From Pseudomonadota bacterium (GTDB lineage Bacteria; Pseudomonadota; Alphaproteobacteria; Sphingomonadales; Sphingomonadaceae): a stretch of 64,000 nucleotides of DNA. The DNA lies in contig JAEXFD010000013.1 in NCBI GenBank assembly GCA_023400405.1, forward strand, positions 186,001 to 250,000, in the 5' to 3' direction. Both the position numbers and the translations under genes were made by a program. Shown here one piece after another: positions 30,882 to 39,805 of this stretch. The notes under the pieces are model-generated. The model made no database searches. It was not told where the DNA came from and worked only from the letters and a program-made list of their open reading frames with translations. Within the stretch, counting starts at the first letter, position 1. Every line of letters begins with the position of its first letter.

Positions 30882-33800
30882 CTCACCGCCATCAGGCTGG
30901 CATTGCCGCCCGCCGCAGTGGTGTTGACGGAGGTCGATACTTCCTCGACCAGCCAATCGACGCGATAGCCCGCCATCGAGGCCTGGGGCAGCACGATCGC
31001 GTCCGGGAGAGCCGCCAGCTCACCCAACGCGGCGACCAGACCCTCGCCCTCCGCTTCGATCAGCGCACCCGCATAACCGTGTGCGCCGCGCCAGTCGTCG
31101 GTCCAGGCCACACGCGCCGCCACGGGGTCGGGAAGCTCGATCCGGCCCGATGCGAGATGGTCGAGGGCGATCACCGGATCGTTGCCGCCGGCGAGCGCCG
31201 CGCCGAGCTGCGCGAGCAGGCCGTCGCGCGTGCGCGGCAGGAGCACCACGCGGCCCCGCGGATGCAGCGCATAGAGATTGCGTTCGCCGACCGGCCCCGG
31301 CAGCTCGGCGACCGAGCCAACGCGGGACGCGGCGATCGCCGCGCGTACGCGCTCCGCGCCCTCGCTTTCGCCGCGCCGGTCGAGCCACGCCGCGAGCGCC
31401 TGCGCCGCGGGATCGGGCGCGCCCTGCGGCAGCGGCGCCAGGATCGGCCCGCCGGTGACGATCCGGCCCAGATAGAGCGGCCCGCCAGCCTTGGGCCCGG
31501 TGCCGGACAGCCCCCGGCCGCCAAAGGGCTGCACGCCCACGACCGCGCCGATGACGTTGCGATTGACGTAGAGGTTGCCTGCCGCGATGCGGCTGGTGAC
31601 GTGCGCGATCGTCTCGTCCAGCCGGGTGTGCAGCCCGAAGGTAAGGCCGTAGCCGGTCGCGTTGATCTGGTCGATCAACGCGTCGAGCCCGTCGCGGCGA
31701 TAGCGTACGACATGGAGGACAGGGCCGAACACTTCGCGCTCGATCTCGGCGATGTCGCTCAACTCGATGATCGTCGGCGGCACGAAGGTTCCGTGGGCGA
31801 CCTCGCCGGCAAGCACCGGCTGCTCGACGCGGTGGCCGCTCGCCCGCATCCGGGCGATGTGCGCGTCGATCGTCGCCTTCGCCTCCGCGGTGATCACCGG
31901 GCCGATATCGGTGGCGAGCCGATCGGTGCGCCCGATCGAGAGCTCGTGCAGCGCACCCTTCACCATCGCCAGCGTCCGGTCCGCAATCTCTTCCTGCAGG
32001 CACAGGATCCGGAGCGCCGAGCAACGCTGGCCGGCACTGTCGAAGGCCGAGGCGATCACGTCCGCCACCACTTGCTCGGCGAGCGCCGAGGAATCGACGA
32101 TCATCGCGTTCTGCCCGCCGGTCTCCGCGATCAGCGGGATCGGCGCACCGTCGGCAGAAAGCCGAGTGGCAAGTTGCTTCTGGATCAGCCGCGCGACTTC
32201 GGTGGAGCCGGTGAACATCACCGCCGCCGTTTCGGATGCCGCAACCAGGGCCGCGCCGATCGCGCCGTCTCCCGGAACGAGCTGGAGCACGTCGGCCGGA
32301 ATTCCTGCGGCATGAAGCAGCGCGACGCCTTGCGCCGCGATCAGGGGGGTCTCCTCCGCGGGCTTGGCCAGTACGGCGTTGCCCGCGACCAGTGCGGCGG
32401 CGACCTGGCCGGTGAAGATCGCGAGCGGGAAGTTCCACGGGCTGATGCAGGTCACGACCCCGACCGGACGGTGACTCGGCGCGAGCGCGGCCCGAGCCTG
32501 TTCTGCATAGTAACGCAGGAAATCGATGGCCTCGCGCACTTCGGCGATCGCGTTGGGCAGCGACTTGCCCGCCTCGCGCACGATCAGCGCGAGCAGTTCG
32601 GGCATCCGCTCCTGCATCGCATCGGCAGCGCGTTCGAGCATCGCCGCACGCTCGGCAGCCGGAACGGCCGCCCAGCCCGGCGCCGCGGCCCGAGCCGCCC
32701 GTGCCGCCGCTTGGGCTTGCTCGACCGACATTTCGCACACCGTGCCGACCCGGTCGCGATGATCCGCCGGATTGAGCACCGGTCGCGCCTCGCCCGCGCT
32801 GCCCGCGTGCCATGGGCCCGCATTGCGCATCGCCTCGCCAAGCGAAGCGAGTGCGCTTTCGTCGCTGAGGTCGATCCCCGCCGAATTGACGCGCGCGCCA
32901 TAGAGGTCGCGGGGGAGGGCAATGCCCGGGTTCTTCCCGCCCGGCACCGGCATCGCGCGGACCAGCTCGGCTGGATCGGCGACGAGATCGGCGATCGCCA
33001 CCTCGGGGTCCGCGATCCGATTGACGAAGGACGAATTGGCGCCGTTTTCGAGCAGGCGGCGCACGAGATAGGCGAGCAGCGTCTCGTGCGTGCCGACGGG
33101 GGCATAGATGCGGCATGGCCGGTTCAGCCGGTCGGGACCGACCACTTCGTCGTATAGCGGCTCGCCCATGCCGTGCAGGCATTGGAACTCATAGTCGCCC
33201 ATGGTGAAATCGAGCCCAGCGAGATGGTAGATCGTCGCCAGTGTCTGCGCATTGTGGGTCGCAAATTGCGGAAACACCACGTCCTTCGCCGCGAGCAGCT
33301 TGCGCGCGCAGGCGACATAGGAAAGATCGGTGTGGAGCTTGCGGGTGTACACCGGAAAGTCCGCCAGCCCATCGACCTGCGCGCGCTTGATCTCCGCGTC
33401 CCAATAGGCCCCCTTGACCAGCCGCACCATGATCCGCCGCCCCGAGCGGCGCGCGAGATCGACGATCCAGTCAATGGCGAACGGGCATCGCTTGCCATAG
33501 GCCTGGACGACGAAGCCGAGCCCGTCCCATCCGGCCAGCTCGGGATCGGTGGCGAGGCTCTCGAGCAGATCGAGCGACAGTTCGAGCCGGTCGGCTTCCT
33601 CCGCATCGATGTTGAGTCCGATATCGTGATGCTTGGCGCGCAGGGCCAGCGCCTTCACCCGCGGCAGCAGCTCGGCCATGACGCGCTGCGCCTGGGCACG
33701 CGCATAGCGGGGATGGAGCGCGGACAGCTTGATCGAGATGCCCGGTCCTTCATAGATGCCCCGCCCCGCCGAGGCGAGGCCGATCGCCTCGACGGCGGTT

Positions 33801-34492
33801 TCGTAATCGCGATAATAGCGTTCGGCGTCCGCCGCAGTGGTCGCCGCCTCGCCGAGCATGTCGTAGCTGTAGCGGAAGCCCCGTGCCTCGAGGCGGCGCG
33901 CGCGCTTGACGGCCTCGTCGATCGTCTCCCCGGTGACGAACTGTTCGCCCATCATGCGCATCGCCATGTCCACCCCACGGCGGATCACCGGTTCGCCGGC
34001 CCGAGCGATCAGCCGGGTGAGCGCTGCCGACAGGCCGTTCTCGCTCACGCTGGCGGTGAGCTTGCCGGTGACGACCAGGCCCCAGGTCGCGGCGTTGACG
34101 AACAGCGAGCGCCCATCGCCGACATGCGCGCGCCAGTCCCCGCCCGCGATCTTGTCGCGAATCAGCGCGTCGCGGGTCGCGGTGTCCGGAATTCTGAGCA
34201 GCGCCTCGGCAAGGCACATCAGCGCCACGCCTTCCTGGCTCGACAGGGCGTATTCCTGGACCAGCCCTTCGACGCCCGTGCCCTTGTGCTTGGCCCGCAG
34301 CGCTGCGACCAGCTCGGTTGCAGTCGCGGCGACCTTCGAGCGCAGTTCCGCGGGCAGCGTGGCTGCTTCGAGCAGCGGCGCGACGCACTCGGGCTCGGGC
34401 CGTCGATAGGCGTCGGTGATCGCCCGGCGCAGCGCATTTTGCGGCCGGACCGGCGGAGCGAAATCGGCAAAAGGCGCAAGCAGATCGGACAT
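30878..34492 (-). CDS. putA: Bifunctional proline dehydrogenase / delta-1-pyrroline-5-carboxylate dehydrogenase (PutA)
   Basis: The 1204-residue enzyme has an N-terminal helical arm, a proline dehydrogenase barrel (about 130-460; ISIKLSALHPRY, IDAEEADRLELSLDLLE, RLVKGAYWDAEIKRAQ, FATHN, CLHGMGEPLYDEV) and an aldehyde dehydrogenase domain (from about 530; SPWNFPLAIFTGQVAAALVAGN, FTGSTEVA, ETGGQNAMI, SAGQRCSALRILCLQ). It ends with a further C-terminal domain. It channels proline to glutamate. It lacks the ribbon-helix-helix DNA-binding start of E. coli PutA, so it cannot be its own repressor; the divergent Lrp-type gene probably activates it. ATG at 34492 follows GAGGT; ATG at 34525 is an alternative. 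Confidence 0.93.
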   Translation of the reverse strand: MSDLLAPFADFAPPVRPQNALRRAITDAYRRPEPECVAPLLEAATLPAELRSKVAATATELVAALRAKHKGTGVEGLVQEYALSSQEGVALMCLAEALLRIPDTATRDALIRDKIAGGDWRAHVGDGRSLFVNAATWGLVVTGKLTASVSENGLSAALTRLIARAGEPVIRRGVDMAMRMMGEQFVTGETIDEAVKRARRLEARGFRYSYDMLGEAATTAADAERYYRDYETAVEAIGLASAGRGIYEGPGISIKLSALHPRYARAQAQRVMAELLPRVKALALRAKHHDIGLNIDAEEADRLELSLDLLESLATDPELAGWDGLGFVVQAYGKRCPFAIDWIVDLARRSGRRIMVRLVKGAYWDAEIKRAQVDGLADFPVYTRKLHTDLSYVACARKLLAAKDVVFPQFATHNAQTLATIYHLAGLDFTMGDYEFQCLHGMGEPLYDEVVGPDRLNRPCRIYAPVGTHETLLAYLVRRLLENGANSSFVNRIADPEVAIADLVADPAELVRAMPVPGGKNPGIALPRDLYGARVNSAGIDLSDESALASLGEAMRNAGPWHAGSAGEARPVLNPADHRDRVGTVCEMSVEQAQAAARAARAAAPGWAAVPAAERAAMLERAADAMQERMPELLALIVREAGKSLPNAIAEVREAIDFLRYYAEQARAALAPSHRPVGVVTCISPWNFPLAIFTGQVAAALVAGNAVLAKPAEETPLIAAQGVALLHAAGIPADVLQLVPGDGAIGAALVAASETAAVMFTGSTEVARLIQKQLATRLSADGAPIPLIAETGGQNAMIVDSSALAEQVVADVIASAFDSAGQRCSALRILCLQEEIADRTLAMVKGALHELSIGRTDRLATDIGPVITAEAKATIDAHIARMRASGHRVEQPVLAGEVAHGTFVPPTIIELSDIAEIEREVFGPVLHVVRYRRDGLDALIDQINATGYGLTFGLHTRLDETIAHVTSRIAAGNLYVNRNVIGAVVGVQPFGGRGLSGTGPKAGGPLYLGRIVTGGPILAPLPQGAPDPAAQALAAWLDRRGESEGAERVRAAIAASRVGSVAELPGPVGERNLYALHPRGRVVLLPRTRDGLLAQLGAALAGGNDPVIALDHLASGRIELPDPVAARVAWTDDWRGAHGYAGALIEAEGEGLVAALGELAALPDAIVLPQASMAGYRVDWLVEEVSTSVNTTAAGGNASLMAVS

Positions 34493-34596
34493 GGCAGGAC
34501 CTCGCAGGGGTTCGATGTCGAACATAGTCGCTCTTCCGCTGGCAATCCGCCTGATTTCACCGCATATTCAGCCGGAACGAACTAGATTATTGAGCG

Positions 34597-35082
34597 ATGA
34601 CAGATCATATTGGTAGAAATGCCGGCCCTTCCGGTCGAATCGACGCGTTCGACCGCCGCATCATCGATGTGCTGCGCGGCGATGGCCGAGTATCGGTGAC
34701 CGAATTGGCGAAGCGCGTCGGCCTGTCGAAAACGCCCTGCCAGGTGCGGCTCAAGCGCCTGATCGACCAGGGCTATATCCTCGGATTTCGTGCCGTCATC
34801 GACCCGGCCCGCCTGGGCCTCGACCATGTCGCCTTCACCGAAGTGAAGCTATCCGACACGCGCGAGGCGGCGCTGGAGGAATTTCGGCGCGGCGTATTGC
34901 GCATTCCCGAGGTTGAGGAATGCCATATGATCGCGAGCAGCTTCGACTATCTGCTGAAGGTCCGCACCCCGGATATCCGCCGCTATCGCGAGATCCTGGG
35001 CGAGCGCATCTCCGCCCTGCCGCACGTCGCCAGCACGTCGACCTTCGTCGCGATGGAGACGATCCGCGACGCTGGGATGTGA
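34597..35082 (+). CDS. putR: Lrp/AsnC-family regulator, probable PutR
   Basis: The 161-residue protein has an N-terminal helix-turn-helix (FDRRIIDVLRGDGRVSVTELAKRVGLSKTPCQVRLKRLIDQGYI) and a C-terminal RAM/AsnC effector domain (VAFTEVKLSD, IPEVEECHMIASSFDYLLKVRTPDI, LPHVASTSTFVAMETI). It is divergent from putA with 104 bp between starts, the standard arrangement for the alphaproteobacterial activator PutR, which responds to proline. The intergenic DNA contains an AT-rich block near 34560-34610 where an Lrp site could lie. It ends 15 bp before the convergent hypF stop. Confidence 0.85.
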   Translation: MTDHIGRNAGPSGRIDAFDRRIIDVLRGDGRVSVTELAKRVGLSKTPCQVRLKRLIDQGYILGFRAVIDPARLGLDHVAFTEVKLSDTREAALEEFRRGVLRIPEVEECHMIASSFDYLLKVRTPDIRRYREILGERISALPHVASTSTFVAMETIRDAGM

Positions 35083-35097
35083 CGGGCGACAGCCTTC

Positions 35098-37365
35098 TCA
35101 ATCGTGATGGCGGAGCGGTCGGGATCGCGCGGCGGCGATCGCGGCCTGGCCCAGCGCGAGCCCTCCGTCGTTGGCCGGAAACAGGCGCGGCTCGATCGCC
35201 TCGACACCTTTTGCCGCGAGTTGCGTGCGCAAAAGCCCCGCGAGCAGGCGATTCTGGAAAACGCCGCCGGAAAGCACCAGCGGCCCCGCCGAGGCAACCG
35301 CGTCCGCCAGCATCGCCGCGAGCGTCGCGTGAAAGCGCGCGGCGATCGTCGGCACCGAGATGGCGGCCGCACGATCTTCTGCGATTGCGCGCCACAGCGC
35401 CCCTAAATCCAATCCGACGATCGGGTAGGCGACGCTCTCTCCGGGCGCGCATCGGGCCGCCGCTTCGAGGCGCATCGCCGCTTGTCCCTCGAAGCTCGAC
35501 ACGCGCCCGGCAAGGCCAAGCGCGGCGGCGACGGCGTCGAACAGCCGGCCGGCCGACGATGCCGACGGCGCATTGGTCCCGGCCGCGATGAGTTGCTCGA
35601 TCACCCTCACCTCGCCCTCGTCGGGCAAGCTGGCGAGCAACGGCGCGGCCGCCCGGCGCCACTCGGGTCCGAAAGCTGCGCTGAGATGCGCGACGAGATT
35701 GCGCCAGGGCTGGCGGCTGGCGGCGTCGCCACCCGGCAACGGCACGGCCGGCAGATGCGCTACCCGCTCGAGCCCGAAAAAGTCCGCGCGCAGGAACTCT
35801 CCGCCCCAGAGCTGCCCTCCTTCCCCCATCCCGAGACCGTCAAGAATCCATCCGGAGACGGGAGCCGCGTCGGCGGCGGCCTCCCGCTCTGCAAGGGTCG
35901 CGGCGAGGTGGGCGTGATGATGCTGCACTCGAACCAGTCGCGCACCGGTTTCGGCGGCGATCGCCTCCCCGAAGCGCGTCGAGTGATAGCCGGCGTGGAG
36001 GTCCACCGCGACGATGGTGGGTTCGAACCCGTAGATGTTGCGGTAGAGCGCGACCGCGCGGCGATAGTCGCCATGCGTCCGCGCCTCGGCCAGGTCGCCG
36101 ATATGGTGCGAGACCACGGCCTGTCCGCCGGCGAGCATGCAGAAGGTCGATTTGAGGTCGCCGCCCATCGCCAGAACCGGCGGCGCCTCGGCAAAGCCCG
36201 GGCCGAGGCGAAGCGGTGCCGGCGCGAAGCCGCGGGCCCGGCGCAGGACGGCCGGCGCGACCGGATCGGCGATCACCACCGAATCGTCGAGCCGATTGAC
36301 GATGTCGCGGTCGTGCATCAGCCACAGGTCGGCGATGCCGGTCAGGTCGCGCCGCGCGGCGGCGTTGTCGATGACCTGCGGCTCTTCCGACCGGTTGCCA
36401 GAAGTCATCACCAGCGGGCCACCGAACGCATCGAGCAGCAAGTGATGGAGCGGGGTGTAGGGCAGCATCACGCCCAGCCGATCCTGGTCGGGGGCGATTT
36501 CCGCGGGCAAGGCTCCTGCCCGCGCCGGCAGCAGCACGATCGGCGCAGCCGGCGAAGCGAGCGCGGCCAGCGCCGAGGCATCGGCTTCGGCAAAGGCGGC
36601 GATGTCGCCGGCTCGCGCCATCAGCGCGAAGGGCTTGGCGTCGCGATGCTTGCGGACCCTGAGCGCCGCCACGGCGACAGGGTTGCAGGCATCGCAGGCA
36701 AGATGGAAGCCGCCGATCCCCTTGATCGCGACGATCCGCCCTTCTGCCAGCGCTACGGCAGTGGCCGGGATCGGGTCGCTCGCGACTTCACCGCTTTCAT
36801 CCTCCAACCATAGCCGCGGCCCACAATCGGGGCAGGCATTGGGCTGGGCGTGGAAGCGACGGTCGCGCGGGTCGCGATATTCCGCGGCGCACGCCGCGCA
36901 CATCTCGAAGGCGCGCATCGAGGTGTTGGCGCGGTCATAGGGAATCGCCTCGACGATCGAGAGCCGCGGCCCGCAGTGCGTGCAGTTCGTAAAGGCGTAG
37001 CCGCGGCGGCGATTGGCCGGATCGGCGACTTCGGCGCGGCAGGCGGGGCAGGTCGCGGCATCCGGCACGATGCCCGCGCTGCGCGCGCCGTCGCGGCTCT
37101 CGCGGATCGCGAAGTCGGCCGGAGCCGGTCCGGTGAGCAGATCGACGGTGAGTGTGTCGATCCGGGCCAGCGGTGGCGCCTCGTGGTGCAGCCGGCCCAG
37201 GAAGCGGTAGAGCGAGGCAGGTTCGCCCCAGGCCTCGATCCCCACCCCGGCGGCGTCGTTCCACACACTGCCCCGGATCGCGCCTTGCTGCGCCAACCGC
37301 CAGACGAAGGGGCGGAAGCCGACGCCCTGCACCAGCCCGGCAATGCGGATCGACAGCGCGCTCAA
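35098..37365 (-). CDS. hypF: Carbamoyltransferase HypF, [NiFe]-hydrogenase maturation
   Basis: The 755-residue protein has all HypF parts: an acylphosphatase domain (IRIAGLVQGVGFRPFVWRLA), two zinc-finger repeats (CPACRAEV to CTHC; CAACAAEY to CPDC), a YrdC-like domain (IKGIGGFHLACDAC, RKHRDAKPFALM) and a Kae1-like carbamoyltransferase domain (AVDLHAGYHSTRFGE, HHHAHLAA, LSGGVFQNRLL). It makes the carbamoyl group that HypE turns into cyanide for the Ni-Fe site. The start I favour is TTG at 37365, giving a TTGA overlap with the hupV stop and a protein of the usual length. An in-frame GTG exists 24 bp upstream. Confidence 0.92.
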   Translation of the reverse strand: MSALSIRIAGLVQGVGFRPFVWRLAQQGAIRGSVWNDAAGVGIEAWGEPASLYRFLGRLHHEAPPLARIDTLTVDLLTGPAPADFAIRESRDGARSAGIVPDAATCPACRAEVADPANRRRGYAFTNCTHCGPRLSIVEAIPYDRANTSMRAFEMCAACAAEYRDPRDRRFHAQPNACPDCGPRLWLEDESGEVASDPIPATAVALAEGRIVAIKGIGGFHLACDACNPVAVAALRVRKHRDAKPFALMARAGDIAAFAEADASALAALASPAAPIVLLPARAGALPAEIAPDQDRLGVMLPYTPLHHLLLDAFGGPLVMTSGNRSEEPQVIDNAAARRDLTGIADLWLMHDRDIVNRLDDSVVIADPVAPAVLRRARGFAPAPLRLGPGFAEAPPVLAMGGDLKSTFCMLAGGQAVVSHHIGDLAEARTHGDYRRAVALYRNIYGFEPTIVAVDLHAGYHSTRFGEAIAAETGARLVRVQHHHAHLAATLAEREAAADAAPVSGWILDGLGMGEGGQLWGGEFLRADFFGLERVAHLPAVPLPGGDAASRQPWRNLVAHLSAAFGPEWRRAAAPLLASLPDEGEVRVIEQLIAAGTNAPSASSAGRLFDAVAAALGLAGRVSSFEGQAAMRLEAAARCAPGESVAYPIVGLDLGALWRAIAEDRAAAISVPTIAARFHATLAAMLADAVASAGPLVLSGGVFQNRLLAGLLRTQLAAKGVEAIEPRLFPANDGGLALGQAAIAAARSRPLRHHD

Positions 37366-38807
37366 TGGACGGTGCAGACCATGCACGGATCGAAGGAGCG
37401 CACGACGTGCTGCACCGCCACCGGCTCTTCTTCGCAAGGTTGCACCGGCGTCTCGCGCAGCGCCTGTTCGAGCGGGCCGGGCACGCCCGCGGCATCGCGC
37501 GGCGAGAAGTTCCAGGTCGTCGGCGCGATGATCTGATAGCCCGCGATCCGCCCATTCTCGACGCGCAGCCAATGGCCAAGCGAGCCGCGCGCCGCCTCGG
37601 TCAACCCCGCGCCGGTGCCATGGCGGGGCTCGCTGCCGTGCTCGATATAGGCGCCCGGCCCGGCCAGTGCCGCGAGCCAATCCTCCATCAGCAACAGCGT
37701 CCGCGCCGTCTCGACCAGCCGCGCGACGGCCCGGGCCTCGGCATTGCCGCCGCGCCGCGTGACGAAGTCGACGACCAGCGGCTGGCGATCGACGAGCTGG
37801 CGGGCGAGCGCGCCCACCTCGACCGGGCGCCCGTCGAGCCGAGGGGCCTTGCACCAGCTATAGGCCGCTTCATTGTCGATGCTCGGGCGGGTCTGCCCCT
37901 GCTCCGGCGCGCCGCCGTCCTCGGCGCCGTACCAGCTGTGGCTGACATCCTCGGCGACACGATCGAGCGGCAGCGGCGCGGGGACCCCGCCTTCGATCAG
38001 GCCGCGGGCAAAGCCATGGCCGCCGGCGCCGTCGGGATAGGCGCCGAAGCTCATATAGCGGCCGATCGAGCGACCGAGCAGGCCGAGTTGCGTCGCGCGC
38101 GCGATCGCCAGGAAGTGGCCGAAGTCGCTGGCGCGATGAGCCTCCCCCCAGGCATCGAGCGCCGCGACGGTGCCGAGTTCGGCGACGGCCTCCAGTCGAT
38201 CACCGTACAGCGTTCGTTCGAGGAACCGGCGCAGGCCTGCGAGCAGCCCGGCGATCCGCGCCAGTTCCCCGACATCGAGTGCGCGGGTCGAACCGCCCGG
38301 CTGGATCGACAATGTGTGCGGCCATTTGCCGGCCAGCACCCCCATCATCTGCATCCATTGCGCCCGCGCGGGCAGGAAATCGGCGCTCGCCGTGCCGCGC
38401 ACCGCCGCGAAGCGAGCGGCCGCCGCCGCGTGCCACGGTGCCCCGGAATAAACGGCACGGGCGAAATCGGGCATGAAGAACAGGTAGAAGTGCGTCAGAT
38501 GATCGGCGACGTTCTCGACGGCGTGGATCAGGTTGATCGCCAGCCGGCCATGCGCCGGCATCCCCCGGCCGGCGGCCTCGGCCAGCGCCGCGGCGGCGGC
38601 GACCGATTGCGAGACCGAGCAGATGCCGCAGATCCGCGGCGCATAGACCAGCGCATCCGCCGGCGCGCGGCCGACCAGCATCGCCTCGAAGCCGCGATAG
38701 AGCGGCGAGACCACCCGCGCCTCGCGTACGCGCCCGCCTTCGATCTCCAGCCGCACCTCGAGATCGCCCTCGACGCGATTGAACGGACCGACGACCAGCC
38801 GCGTCAC
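37362..38807 (-). CDS. hupV: Regulatory [NiFe]-hydrogenase large subunit HupV (HoxC)
   Basis: The 481-residue large subunit has the N-terminal ligand motif RICGICSVSQS and the C-terminal pair DPCMVC, and it stops at the His after that pair (CTVH). Catalytic hydrogenases carry a cleaved tail here. Its absence is diagnostic of H2-sensing regulatory hydrogenases, which need no HupD-type protease. With HupU it binds H2 in the cytoplasm and signals to the kinase encoded next. GTG start overlaps the hupU stop by GTGA. The order hupR-hupT-hupU-hupV is contiguous on the minus strand. Confidence 0.92.
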   Translation of the reverse strand: MTRLVVGPFNRVEGDLEVRLEIEGGRVREARVVSPLYRGFEAMLVGRAPADALVYAPRICGICSVSQSVAAAAALAEAAGRGMPAHGRLAINLIHAVENVADHLTHFYLFFMPDFARAVYSGAPWHAAAAARFAAVRGTASADFLPARAQWMQMMGVLAGKWPHTLSIQPGGSTRALDVGELARIAGLLAGLRRFLERTLYGDRLEAVAELGTVAALDAWGEAHRASDFGHFLAIARATQLGLLGRSIGRYMSFGAYPDGAGGHGFARGLIEGGVPAPLPLDRVAEDVSHSWYGAEDGGAPEQGQTRPSIDNEAAYSWCKAPRLDGRPVEVGALARQLVDRQPLVVDFVTRRGGNAEARAVARLVETARTLLLMEDWLAALAGPGAYIEHGSEPRHGTGAGLTEAARGSLGHWLRVENGRIAGYQIIAPTTWNFSPRDAAGVPGPLEQALRETPVQPCEEEPVAVQHVVRSFDPCMVCTVH

Positions 38808-39805
38808 TTGCGGTTCCGATCGACCGGATCGACCACTGGCTGCTCGGCGGTGGCGTTGGCGCGGAGCCGCGCGGGTGTCGCCGCCTTGGACAAGGAGGCG
38901 AGCGCGACGAACCACGCCTTGGGCATGTCGGTCGGCAGGCCGATCGGAATCCCCGCGACCTTCGGCGTCTCGACGAAGACGTGCCCCGGCTCCTCGAATC
39001 CCGGCGCGGTGCAGTTGATGCACGGATAATTGCCCTTGAGGCACGATCCAGAACCGTTCCAGGGCCGGATATTGCAGTCGGCGCGCGCCTGGGTGCCCTT
39101 GCAGCCCAGATTCTCCATCATGCAGCCGAGCTGCGACAGCGCCTCCGCGCTCGCCTTGAACTCGTAGAATTCGTTGCGCGCGCAGCCATGGTGGACGAGG
39201 TGCGAGGTATAGAAGCGCGGCCGCTCCCATTCGTCCAGCTGGTCGGGCGTCAGCGCGCCGCGGGCGATGAGGTGCAGCGTCTCGACCAGCCAACCCGGAT
39301 GGATCGGGCATCCCGCCACGTTGATCACCGGCAGGCCGGCGCCGGAGCGGAAGTCGCGGCCCATCAGTCCCCCCGCCGTGCGGCCGTCATAGGCGAGCCC
39401 GCAGGCCTCGACGGCATTGCCGCCGCCCGCAGTGATCCCGCCCCAGGCGGCGCAGCTTCCCACCGCGACGACGTGCCGGGCCACCGCCGCCACCGCGCGA
39501 ATGCGATCGACCATCGGCGTGCCGGTGCCCGGCGCGAGGTGGAACCGGCCGGTGCCGTCCGGCCCGTGGATGACCGCGCCTTCGAGGCAGAAGATGTCGC
39601 AGCTTCGCTCCCCGGCGATCACTGCATCGACGATCGCGCGCGCCTCGGCGCCGCTCGCCTCGCTGAGCGAGGGATGCCAGAGCAGGTCGATCCCGGCGGC
39701 GTCGAGCGCAGTCAGCAGGTCGGGGCCCTCCGCGCCGAGCAGCGACAGCGAGCAGCCGCCGCAGCCCCCCGATTGCAACCAGAGCAGGCTCAGCCGCTCA
39801 GCCAT
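38804..39805 (-). CDS. hupU: Regulatory [NiFe]-hydrogenase small subunit HupU (HoxB)
   Basis: The 333-residue small subunit lacks a Tat signal and begins MAERLSLLWLQSGGCGGCSLS, so it stays in the cytoplasm. The proximal cluster motif is C-G-G-C and the later motif is GSCAAWGG, without the two extra cysteines seen in HupS, so it has a standard 4Fe-4S proximal cluster. Medial and distal ligands lie in HHGCARNEF, GCKGTQARADC and CLKGNYPCINC. It ends without a membrane anchor. Its start overlaps the end of hupT by 8 bp. These traits mark it as the electron-relay half of the H2 sensor. Confidence 0.92.
   Translation of the reverse strand: MAERLSLLWLQSGGCGGCSLSLLGAEGPDLLTALDAAGIDLLWHPSLSEASGAEARAIVDAVIAGERSCDIFCLEGAVIHGPDGTGRFHLAPGTGTPMVDRIRAVAAVARHVVAVGSCAAWGGITAGGGNAVEACGLAYDGRTAGGLMGRDFRSGAGLPVINVAGCPIHPGWLVETLHLIARGALTPDQLDEWERPRFYTSHLVHHGCARNEFYEFKASAEALSQLGCMMENLGCKGTQARADCNIRPWNGSGSCLKGNYPCINCTAPGFEEPGHVFVETPKVAGIPIGLPTDMPKAWFVALASLSKAATPARLRANATAEQPVVDPVDRNRK

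Noticed and set aside
30371..33157. 928-codon plus-strand frame opposite putA
   Set aside because: It is a shadow frame without motifs; PutA is unmistakable on the other strand.
37362..39805. hupUV as a second catalytic hydrogenase
   Set aside because: The small subunit has no Tat signal or membrane anchor and the large subunit has no cleavable tail; both traits indicate the regulatory type.
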